From Blastobasis lacticolella (Eukaryota; Arthropoda; Insecta; Lepidoptera; Blastobasidae), in the NCBI GenBank assembly GCA_905147135.1, contig LR990052.1, forward strand, positions 627,501-691,500: DNA of 64,000 bases, given 5' to 3'. The notes under the pieces are model-generated. The model did not search any database. It worked only from the letters and a program-made list of their open reading frames with translations, and was not told the origin of the DNA. How positions within the stretch are numbered: position 1 is the stretch's first letter; each line of letters starts with the position of its first letter. This document shows, piece after piece, positions 23,736 to 34,500 of this stretch. The position numbers were made by a program, and so were the translations under genes.

Positions 23736-23852
23736 AGCTAAATTATTACTCGGCTTGTACGACTCCCGTCAATAGAAATAGGTTTGTGACTGAAACCGCA
23801 CGGCTTGGATCATCACGCTATAATATAGTAATAAAATACTAAATTATTCATC

Positions 23853-24168
23853 ATTGCGTCAATATCGAGTTTGTGCTCGCGAGGTCCCGGGGTCCGCCTT
23901 GACCATGACACAGGCTATGGCAGATCATGTAATTACAGTAGACCCACTGCCTCTGACCTCCATGGTCCTATTAACAGGGGAACCTAACCAGAATCCGTTG
24001 CCATAATGTAGTTTACTCACGAGTTTTTCCCTCACCGTAAGAGCGCCGGTTAGTGTTAAAGTAACGTACTTAACCCAGAAAAAGTCATTGGTACATGGCG
24101 GCACTGGGATTCCAACCTGTAAGAGGTGGCGGACTATACACCCGCTAGTCATTAGGCCACCGACGCTC
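23853..24168 (-). mobile_element. SINE family B, copy 6
   Basis: Tail with GTCAATATCGAG, then GGTCCGCCTTGACCATGA, middle, and head with ATTAGGCCACCGACGCTC. Confidence 0.75.
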
Positions 24169-25003
24169 AAGTACCTACCTACGTAATAAATTAACACTAT
24201 TTCACGATATTACTTTGTTATGTGCGCAGAGCAGCGCGATACCCTACTAATATGCAGGTAATAACCACTAATCAGCCATAACTAACTTGGTCGGCTCCGC
24301 TGACTCGTCCATCGGTCCGTCTGTCACGCAACGCGCCGTGAAAACCTGCGCCCGCGCACCTCGAACGGACGGATGAACGTAATATACCAAAAAAACATCA
24401 ATTTTCATCCAACCGCCGCACTGTTGCGCAATATTCGAGTAATCTAAGTATAACTATCGTTATTTCATCATTCAGGTTTACTATTTTTAGTAGGCACTTT
24501 ACTCGTTTGCTATCATTTTATTTACACTCGTTAGTTGTGAGAGATTCGCATATTAATAGAAATACAATAAGCCAACCGTTTTGCATTGTTTGTAAACGAC
24601 AACGATAGTTGAAATGTAGGTAATGGTCGTGGGAATGTAATTTAGCTGTACCTATGCCGTCGTGTGATGTCCACATCAAACCAACAGCCCTACAAGCCCA
24701 CTGTTGGGCTTGAGCTTCCTCCACAATACTTTAGTGGAGGAAGAACGTAATCTCCAGGCTTGGCGGGCGGGTTCGATCGAAATGTTAAATATAAATAGGA
24801 AGGTATACTTACTGTTGCACCGGGGGGCAGGGACACATACAACAACAATACACCTAACGACTCAACCTGCCTAGCCTACTAATGTCCAGGCCATATATTC
24901 GGAACGATAACCTATCCTAAAGCTAACCTACCTACCTAGCTAAGCTACCTAACCTAAGGTCTGCCACAGCAGACAGGCTACAGTACTCAACAGAAAATGC
25001 TGC
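24169..25003. other. Non-coding stretch
   Basis: Contains a CpG-rich patch near 24290-24370 and a decayed repeat C piece at 24690-24780. No gene recognised. Confidence 0.35.
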
Positions 25004-25311
25004 TCTTTCGACTCGTAAGCGAGAGGTGCCGTGCCGAGTTCGAACCCCAGCGTCGCCATGTACCAATGACTTTTTTCTGGTAGGTAACATTTACTGGTAG
25101 GTAGGAAAACATCACGATGAAATCTGCACATTCAGGCGACTGAATGTGTACCTAACGGTGATCCAATCTGGTCAGGTTCCATTATTAAGAGGGTCACGGA
25201 AATAAGTTCGCAGTCGCTCCACTATAATTACCGATCTGCCAAATCCTGGATGATGGTCAAGGCGCACCTCGGGCCCTCGTGTGCGAGACCACAAGGGACA
25301 TTAACGCCAAG
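25004..25311 (+). mobile_element. SINE family B, copy 7
   Basis: Head with GAGTTCGAACCCC, body with CACATTCAGGCGACTGAATG, GATCCAATCTGGTCAGG, tail GGGACATTAACGCCAAG. Confidence 0.75.
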
Positions 25312-25929
25312 TTGTGAGTGTTGCAGGTAACAGCTCTTTAAGACTTCGCCTGTCCACCCTAGACTGTTGTGGAGGAGGATGGGCTGTTGATTTGTGGAAA
25401 AACAGACATATCTCAGTGACAAAAAGCGCACGCCAGATATTGACCCCACCCCGCTCCTTACACTGTTGGTAACGTGAATTGTAGAGAAACGCATGAAATA
25501 TTTAGGTAGAAACCCATGGAAAAAAACGTTTTCCATGTAGGAACCGCATAAGGTCAGTCAGTTGTTTTGTTTTGTCAATAGCCGCATAATAGTTTCTTTT
25601 TCCACCACACCAAGCACGGTTCCATTCATGATCCATTTGTAACCGCCATCTATCGATTTGAAAACAAATTATAATAAAATATGACAGTAGTTTTTTATGG
25701 CCTAGAACCTTGGGATTGCAAACAAAAAAAAGTATCATGGAAGTAATACCCCATACTACTGGAAAGGTTGTTAGATCCAAAATAAATCGCTTTTGTTGAC
25801 TGGCTGCCTACGCGAAGCTAATAAGATCGTAATTTATTAATGGTAGAAACAATAGTTTCATTCTATTCTTGTTGCATACATCCGTTTCGAATCTAGACGT
25901 ACAGCCAGTCAGAACAATCAAAATGGTTT
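25312..25929. other. Non-coding stretch left of PBK
   Basis: Nothing recognised; frames here have no supporting features. Confidence 0.35.
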
Positions 25930-26197
25930 GGGAGGGCTAGCTCCCTCTAGATAGTGTTGTTGACGCTTGTTGCGTCCGCGGTCCGTTGTGTTTTGACTTT
26001 TGTTTGAATTTCAAATTTGTTTATTTTCACTGTGTACAACGACGATTCATGATTTATTATTTCATAATTTTAAGATAAAAGTGAGTGAAATAATAAGTAA
26101 ACACATGGTTTGTGTTTACTACGATTAACCGGCAAAAGAGTTCGTTCTGTGCTGTGCTGTATATTCTGACTGAACCAGAAATAGAAGAAACAAACTA
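25930..26197 (+). promoter_or_regulatory. Presumed PBK promoter and 5'UTR
   Basis: The 270 nt before the ATG include a CpG-richer patch (25969-25988) and the palindrome TTTGAATTTCAAA (26003-26015), two inverted copies of TTTGAA, the CHR element read by the MuvB/DREAM subunit LIN54 in cell-cycle genes. The transcription start is not visible. Regulation by DREAM is inference from motif and gene type. Confidence 0.35.
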
Positions 26198-28883
26198 ATG
26201 GCTGAATTTGCGACACCAGTAAAGAAAGGCAAGGGAGTTAGTGCTAACGAGCAAATAACAATCCCGCCTTCGCCTTTCCTTCATCGTCTTGGCTATGGAA
26301 CTGGTAAATTTACTTTACTGATACGTGTTCTGCCCGCGACACGCTTCTAGTACCATCCACTTCTAGATCCACAGTTATTACAATATTTTATTATCTTTTA
26401 CAGGCGTGTCTGTGATGCAGCTAGTGCGGTCTCCCCGCGCCGGCGTCGCCCGCTCCCCCTGGGCCCTGAAGATGATCAACCGTCGAGTGAAACCCGACAG
26501 AGTATACTCAGAGAGGCTGCAGGCCGAAGGTGACCTGCTAAAGAAAATGTCCCATCCTAACATTGTGGGCTTTAGGGCGTTTAGCAAGACGAAGGTAAGT
26601 TTGAGTTGTCTGGATTCATATTAAAAATGCAAGTAACTCAGTCCGGCTATCTGTTCTTCACTACAACCATTGAATAGATTCAGATAAATTTTATTTAGAT
26701 AAGGAAGGACTATTTTCAAAATAACAAAACAGATTCAATCGCTGAAAGATGTGAGTCGCCGAAGCTTCACTTGAAAGAAATTTCACATAACACTAATATA
26801 CTAAGCACTACAAACCATTTAATTGTTAGATGGATAATTTATATTGTATCTTCACTTCAGGTCCTGTATCTCGGCATGGAAGCATGTGATATATCACTCG
26901 GAGACATGATAGAAAAAAGGGTGGAAGACAACCCTGTACCTTATACTCCTAGACAAATACTTAAGGTAAAAATTGCAATTATAATTTTAAATTACATACA
27001 AAACTTATCAAGTACATAAATTGTATGGGTGACAGTTACCACTTTTCATCAGGTGGGCCCACTATTGATTTGTAGTTTTTCTGATGGTTTAGAAAAATTA
27101 CAGATTAAAAGACTTGTTTATTGGTATTAGCTCTATTATTCCTGATGAATATGAATAATAAATAGAAAAGAGAACAGATCAAGTAATCAAAGGACACAAA
27201 GTCCTTTATGGTATAAAAGTAGGATTGTACCACTAGGAATATTGTGAATGTGTCCCAACGGCAATTATTGTGAATTAATAATAACGATAATTTACTATCA
27301 TTAATTTCAGGTGGCATCAGATATAGCCAGTGCTCTAGACTACCTTCACACAAAGATGCAGCTGCTACATGGAGACATGAAGTCGTACAATATCCTTGTC
27401 AATGGGGATTTTGTAATTTGCAAACTTTGTGACTTCGGTGTCACATTGCCGTTAGACGAGAATGGAGTTTTTGACAAGAAGAAGTCTGGCAAGGCAGTTT
27501 ACTTTGGTAAGTTATTGAAGTAATGTCTGTCTTGAGCTTTTTGGAAATAGTAGGCATTATCAGCAGTGACTGAAAAGATATTAGCATCTATGCAAATTCT
27601 CTAAATCCGGGCCTTTACTACTAATAATAAAATTATTGTTACAACAGTTTGTATGGATAGTTGTGTGCAGGTGTAGAGGCTATTCTTTCACGCAAAAAGT
27701 ACTGAACAGATTTTCCGATGCCTTCATAAGCAATATTTTAATATAGGGATTCGGTCGGGACCTTCACATTTAGTCGCTATAACCGATCCGTGGTTAAAAC
27801 CGACGTGGTTATAAGATGTATTGTTTTTATTTTTGACATGAAGTTTTTCTATCTATTATAATCTTTTCTAAGCAGGAACGGAAGCATGGAGTGCTCCAGA
27901 GGTCTTACACGGAGGTACCATTAGCACCAAAACAGACATTTGGCCACTAGGCCTCACACTGTGGGAGATGATGTCACTTTCACCCCCTCACTCCCAAGTT
28001 GATGACACTATGGACGAAAGTCTCATGTCCATGGAAGAATTTGACGAGAGCATGGAAGATTATTTCTCTGAGAGATATGGTGAGTGTTCCTTAACCACTT
28101 GTTATAGATAGGTGTCCAATAGCAACGAGACAATGTTGCATTGTAAACCTGCATGCATTATGTTTTTTTACATCGTCAACAGCCAGTCCACTACTGGACT
28201 AGCCTACTCCATATAAATGGCGAGCATTACTTGGCAGCCGGGTTGACGATCGAAGTGTTGAAAATACGTAACCTAATTTAGAGATCGCTTACAGCGATAA
28301 GGCCGCTTTTGCCCACAACTAGTTATGGTTTTTTGTCGGAACTTTTTAATGTAATTATTCTTGTGTGAGCAATAAAGAATTTATCTATCTATCTAACCTA
28401 ACCTGTCCTGATTCCTGCTTGCTTAAGGACTTCTATGCAGCCACAAGCAACGCCATCCGCGTTCTAATTAGATATAATCAACGACCAATGACATGCTAAG
28501 AAAATGCTGTGGTCCATTTTCTGATTCACAGAGGTGGAATAGCCTCCTTGTTCTTTGGAGATAACCATAGCCAGATAACTGGTTATCTGTGAAAATGATT
28601 TTCCTCCAGTATAACTAGTCTCCAAGAATTCGCTTTGTACGACACTCACACTTCTTTTTATGCCTCATTGTAGTCAACCTATATCCACGCCACCTGACAA
28701 TACCATCACCTTCCAGGCACCCGTCCAGCCGTACCAGAGGGTATCTGCGAGAAGGCATACGCGGACCCCCTCGCCATATTCCTGTGCTGTTCGGAGATCG
28801 AACCATCCATGCGGCCCTCGGCGGCGCACCTCGCCGTGGCGGCCGCTGACATGCTCAGCTTACACGAAGCTAGGTCAGCTTAG
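26198..28883 (+). CDS. PBK: PBK/TOPK-type serine/threonine (MAPKK-like) mitotic kinase, 322 aa, six exons
   Basis: Exons: 26198-26303, 26404-26594, 26861-26965, 27311-27506, 27876-28079, 28717-28883; all introns GT-AG; total 969 nt, the same 322 residues I recall for human PBK. Landmarks: glycine loop LGYGTG (31-36), the family phrase [15 protein letters not shown] with the ATP lysine at 58, alpha-C Glu near 77, [10 protein letters not shown] (86-95), catalytic loop HGDMKSYN (154-161; base Asp156, Asn161), DFG at 175-177, LPLDENG (181-186), APE at 206-208, [13 protein letters not shown] (220-232), an acidic insert (241-262) and MRPSAAH (299-305). HGD replacing HRD is typical of this family. 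TOPK phosphorylates MAPK-pathway, histone and mitotic substrates and is itself cell-cycle regulated; this is family knowledge. Domain is complete with no breaks. Start chosen as the first ATG giving the family N terminus. Confidence 0.93.
27595..27830. repeat. Interspersed repeat in PBK intron 4
   Basis: Phrases such as AGTACTGAACAGATTTTCCG resemble the 5' part of Helitron-like or similar lepidopteran repeats. Weakly supported. Confidence 0.3.
28180..28395 (+). repeat. Repeat C piece and LINE 3' tail in PBK intron 5
   Basis: A decayed repeat C piece (GTCCACTACTGGACTAGCC) is followed by GAGATCGCTTACAGCGATAA then GGCCGC and an end GAGCAATAAAGAATTTATCT, which looks like an RTE-type LINE 3' end with its own poly(A) signal. 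The same GCGATAAGGCCGCC phrase occurs at 59116-59142. Confidence 0.5.
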
Positions 28884-28957
28884 ATTAGAGATTAACCATA
28901 GATGTACGGTGCCACCAACTTATCTGTTCAGTGCACTAAACTAGAGCAGCGTGGCAA

Positions 28958-29190
28958 ATGGATTGGCAATAGCGGACATTGACCCCACGGGCAGAACTGA
29001 ACAAAACCAGAACTATAGTTTGTGCCGAATGGATTGGCAATAACAGACATTGACCCCTCAGTCAGAACTAATTTTAAGCGGACAAAGCGATTGCTGTAAA
29101 CACTTTGAATAGTCATATTCGTTACAATTTAATAGAAAAATTTTTTCACTTAGAGATCAAGGCACGCTGTTGCCAATCCATTATGCACGA
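28958..29190. repeat. Local direct and inverted repeats downstream of PBK
   Basis: ATGGATTGGCAATAGCGGAC and ATGGATTGGCAATAACAGAC, each continuing ATTGACCCC, lie about 71 nt apart (28958 and 29029). An inverted relative (GTTGCCAATCCATTATGCAC) follows near 29170. Starts 75 nt after the PBK stop, so probably part of its 3'UTR. Confidence 0.65.
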
Positions 29191-31570
29191 ACTATAACAG
29201 GATGACTTCAAATTAATTCTTGCATTGATATTTTGGCAGAATACGTTTTAAATTTTGGATGACCGCTGGTTTTTTATCAAGATTTATTACTAGCAAATAC
29301 TTAGCCCATGGTATCAAGAATTAATTCAAATACACCTGTAGACTCACTAGCGCCACGTCTACTGAACAGGTAATGTATCAGTGGGGTGATATAATAATAT
29401 AAGCCAGGAACAGACTCTACCACCAACTGTAACAATCGTGCCTTAGATGAGAAAGTGTTCCATAGGAGAGATGGAAAGAATCTGATCTTGATCTGAGAAA
29501 TTGGGTGAAAATCTTAGGATATCGCATAGTGGTCGCGAAAGTTTAATTAAAACTACGTTAGATCTCCAACAAAACTAGAACGAAATTTCATTTACGTAAT
29601 CATCCGCGCTTTGGTCCTTTGCTATCTTAACCTATCTTAAGATTATCGCACATATTCCATTTTTGGTATTATCCAACGACAAAGACTGTATATAATATAA
29701 AATAGTGCCATTGCAATTAAAAACTAAAGTGGAGGAAATGAAAATGCGCGCATGGTTAAAACAACTATAATTTAACGTTAAATAAAAAATCAACAATTGA
29801 TATCTTAAGCTTACTTTACATTACACTAACATAAGGAGATTTATTATTCTTCGTAATAAAAAAAATGAGAAATAGCGTATATTTCCATAAAATAGATCTC
29901 GTAGAGATTCAATACATTTCGTGAGATTAATGTAGAAATAACGTATGGTTACATTGAGCGACTTAAATGACAATAAAATGTACCGAAACCTAAAAAAATT
30001 ACATAACACTAAAGTTAAAATATTTACATATTAAGTATGTACTTCAATGTTGATCATCTTGTTTTTCGAAAAATTACAATATCCAAATGAAAAGAAAAAC
30101 TTAATTTCTTTTACTTAAACTGTCTTCGATTTTCTTGGTGGTAATTTATTTCATTTTTATTTAGAACTATTCTTTTCATTTGAACATGTATATAAATAAT
30201 TATAATGACAGAATGTGTACTTGTTTTTAAAATATTACTCTATTATGTACGTACTACAATCGTAGTCAGTTTTAATATTTCAGTTTTGACTACAGTACAT
30301 TGACTAGTGCAAAGAATAAAAATGTATTTTCATACTAAACGATCTTACATGCTAACTAAATAATGAGCACCAATTAAATAAACTCAAAAGTTTCGTACTT
30401 TTGCAAAACTGTATTGATGAACAAGGCTGACTTGTGATGTAATAAGTAACTCTATGTTCTATGATGTGAGGTATTATCCATAAGGCGAGTGAAACTGATT
30501 CTAAGCTATTATAACGTGTATATTGATATAAAATATATTTCACTTTTACAATACAATTAGGAATATATGAGATTGACATTTCTTTATTTGTTTCATTTTA
30601 CATTACACTCGTTTAATAGGAATAAAGAAAACACCAACATTATAATATGGTACTTCATTGAGTTGCGTGACTGAAATATTTAGTTTCTAACACTGAGAAA
30701 TGCATGTGGAATTGTGTATAAAAATGCCTGTACTTTTACTGTACATTTTGGATTGCTGCTGATCTTTTTAAAATACAACATCAGGTGGTAGGAGTCTTGT
30801 CAAGCCTGAGAAGTCCGCTTGGGTGAGAACAACTGTCTTGAGGCATGAGGAATTTTATCTTAGTCCTCACAGTGACAACGCACCTGCGGGTCTGCATTTT
30901 AGTTGCCTGCAATCTAAATGCATGAATCGTAGCTGTTATGGGCGACAGTTACAGCTTACCATCAGGTGGGCTGTCTGTTTGTTTGAAGATAAAAGAATTT
31001 TATAAGCTATGCCTACCCTGTCACATCACACACAAATTCAGTAACATCATACCTACATAACACTTTAAAAAAGTAATAATATAAATTGTTGCGCCTGCCC
31101 AAAAGTCTGAGATTGCCAGATTAATTATTAACACTGGTATGGTTAACAAATGCCTTTAAACCTTTGTTTAGGCTTTATTACCATCTTAAGATCATCATTT
31201 TGGCAGTGAAGTTTCTCAACTCAATCCAAGCCCAGGCAACCATTTTCAGGTCGACCAGGTATTCTTCAACAATCCGTAACGTAATGCCGTGAGATCCTGG
31301 GATACTTGAACAGTCTTAGGACCCGATTGGCACCCCGTGACATTAGCAACACCAAGGATATCGAGGCGTTACCCACCTCTTAAAACTCCGTAAAAACATT
31401 AAAGAGACACGTTGCTCTGGCAGCATATAGGCGAATGCCAGACCTCTCCACTGCCAAAGCCATGGTTCCCTGTGAAACACTGGACACAATACTATTTAAA
31501 ATAGTACTGTTTTTCTGCGGTATTTTCCTACTTACCCACATCTTTCAAACCAAACCTACAATCCCTACCG
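29191..31570. other. Convergent interval between PBK and ANKRD29
   Basis: AT-rich, mainly single-copy-looking. AATAAA at 29781 on the plus strand could end PBK, and TTTATT at 31174-31179 (AATAAA on minus) could end ANKRD29; both are guesses. Repeat H-like pieces occur near 30780-31000 and 31320-31400. Confidence 0.4.
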
Positions 31571-34500
31571 CTACGACGCATTCTCTAGCCTCTTCAAGTA
31601 AGCCACGACGTCGTTTTTCCTGTTAGCACTAGCGGCCTGTATCGGAGTGAGTCCGTTCGCGCTTCGGAGGCTTCGGTCGCTGCGACGCGCTAGGAGCTTC
31701 ACGCAGGAGAGTTGACCGAACATCGCCGCGCCGTGGAGGGCTGATTGGCCGTTCTGGGGGTGGAAATGGGGGTATGGGGTATAAAGTTACTGTTGTGTGG
31801 ACTGTTTTGTCCGATGGGGAGGTAAATAGAAGTAATGGCGCCACCAGCGCCTCGAAAATCTTTTGATTGGTCATTGCGACGTTTTTAATTCTTGCTTTTC
31901 AAAAATTCACATAGATGGCGCACTATAGCGACTTAAACATAATTTATAATATTTTGGCTGTATGGTTGTAGTTTTATGGCTTATGTGTGGCTGCTAGTGT
32001 GACTGTCATCATTCATTGTTGCAGAACAAATTAAGCCGCAGTGACATGCTAGTTATTATTTGTTAAAGTGCTATAATTCTAATCTAAAGTTTGTTTATTT
32101 ATTAAAACTTCATGCAAATTGAGTTACAAATGCGAAGTTACAGCTACACAGTTTTATGTACCCGTCATCCAGAAATCGATTACTAAAATATATAAAGTTC
32201 AGCACCAAGGAGCAGTAACATCTAAAAACGGTGGAATTAATCTAGAATAAATTACATCGAAATAAAGATAAATATCAATATGATACAGACAAAAGATGAG
32301 AATAATATTTCAGTCGTTATAGCGTGTCTATGTGAATTTGTGAGAAACTAGGGTTGAAAACGGCTCATTACTCGTGAAAATGACAAGTGTGTAAAATTTC
32401 GACTCAAACCAATCAACCGATTTTGGGCAGTCACTTGTATCACCATTAACTTTTAGTTTGGCTCCCCGTGACAACGATTATAGTAGATGTGGAAACCATA
32501 ATGGAGAAAAGACACTGCCGTCCCCTCAGGATGATCGTACGATGTCGAGCTAAATTGTGTCTAAGTGATCTGACGAAAGCGGAATCTTGGCGTCACAGCA
32601 TAGAAACTGATATACTGACATACTCTGATATACAGTGTATAATGATATACTGACCGGCAACAATCCGAGGTTCGGTTTGTACTTGAGCAGCTCGGAGACG
32701 ACGGCCGCGTGGCCCTTGTGCGCCGCCTTGAACAGCGGCGTCGCGCCGTCCTGGGGGGACATACAGCACTATTATAGCACTATCATACTTACATAAGTGG
32801 GCCTTAGGGATACGAGTACGTGGGAAATGGATGCCTGAACCTGTAGGTATCATCCTTATGTCATGGATTTTCCAGCTATCCGCATTATCCACTATGGTGA
32901 ACCAAAGCTTAGTGCAACGAGGTGCTAAACCACACCTTTACAATGTGTACATCTTAATAATTTTAAGATATTTTATAAGATCTATACAATTCTATATAAG
33001 GCCATACAATTTCAAATTTAAACTAAAATACTAGGTGTGTTTTCAACACCTTATAGTAAAGAAAAAAAAAAAAAAAAAAATTTAGGTATTGATTCTGTCG
33101 AAGTAATACTCGTATGCGGTTTGTCGCTGACTCATAATGGAACACGTTGCCTGTAAGTTTGTTTCTTGATCATTATAATCTAGACCTTCAAGGCTAGATT
33201 GAATCGGCTGTTCCAAGACCGAGTTGTATCCTGGGATCCGATTGAAAAACTAATTAATATTTTTTTACCTATTAAACCCGGTATAAATAAAACTTTTGAA
33301 AACTGATCCTGGTAAACAGAGACAAGAAATACAGTATATTTTTTTAAACTGCTAAGCTGCTCTAATGACTTAAATTTAAACGGTAGTTCAATACAATCAA
33401 TACCCAAGATTATAACTATTTTTAAGCTATTATGTTATGTGTTTATGGTGTTATTGTGTGTAAATAAATGTATTCTTTTCCATTCCATATACGGAAAATA
33501 TAGTTTCAGGGCCCTTCCTAGGCATCTATCATTCCTTATGCGTTCCTCACCTGCCGAACCTGGTCCACATTAGCCCGGTGCGAACAGTAGTCTAACGACA
33601 TGGTCGTGTCCGCACTGCGCCGCGACCCACAGCGGCACGCGTCCACTGCGGCGCCGTGGGAGAGTAATAGTGCGCAGACCTCCTCGTGCCCGTTCTGGGA
33701 GGCTATGAAGAGGGGAACTGCACCGTCCTGGGTGGGGCCACGGTCTCGTGTGTCTCTCACCTGCCGAACCTGGTCCACATTAGCCCGATGAGCCAACAGC
33801 AGTCTCACGACGTGGTCGTGTCCGCACTGCGCCGCGATCCACAGCGCGGTGGCGCGGTCGTTGCGGCGCGAGTCCACGGCCGCCCCGTGGGAGAGTAGCA
33901 GCGCGCACACTTCTTCGTGCCCGTTCTGGGAGGCTATGAAGAGGGGGGTTGCGCCGTCCTGGGTGGGGGGAGGTGTAGGTTATTGAGATAGCAGAAGGCA
34001 GAATAATTGAGTGTTGTAATGCGTCGAAACGTAATAATTATAACCGTGAGGTTATCAGTCAGTCAGTTGACTTTTCGTCAGGAGTTTCCCATGGCCTAGA
34101 AAATGGGCCCTCTTTACGCCACATCTCTATAAATTTGTACATCAACGCCGTATGTATTTCTCCTTAAAACTACCGAACGACTAAAATTCCAAATTACCAA
34201 TTGATGGCGTTAGTAGTTCGACATAACCATAGCCTCCTTCTGAAGGAGGCTATGACATAACCCATCTTTCAATATTTTTCGTAGAGCCGACTAATATTTG
34301 TATAATAATATTTTATCTGTGATATTACTTTTGCTCATCAGTTGGCGCCACTTCCGTGTAAAATCTTGGCAATTAACTCTCTACAAATAAGTTATTCTCA
34401 ACATTGAGTATTTAATGCTAATAAATGGCACGACATAAAACTGATGCCAACAATGTCGCTGGGTCAGGTTCCCTGTTAACAGGGTTACGGAGGTTAGACG

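Noticed and set aside
23925..24197. 90-residue minus-strand frame
   Set aside because: Covers SINE family B copy 6.
33060..33080. A-run as a processed pseudogene tail
   Set aside because: No coding or retroposed sequence precedes it on either strand.
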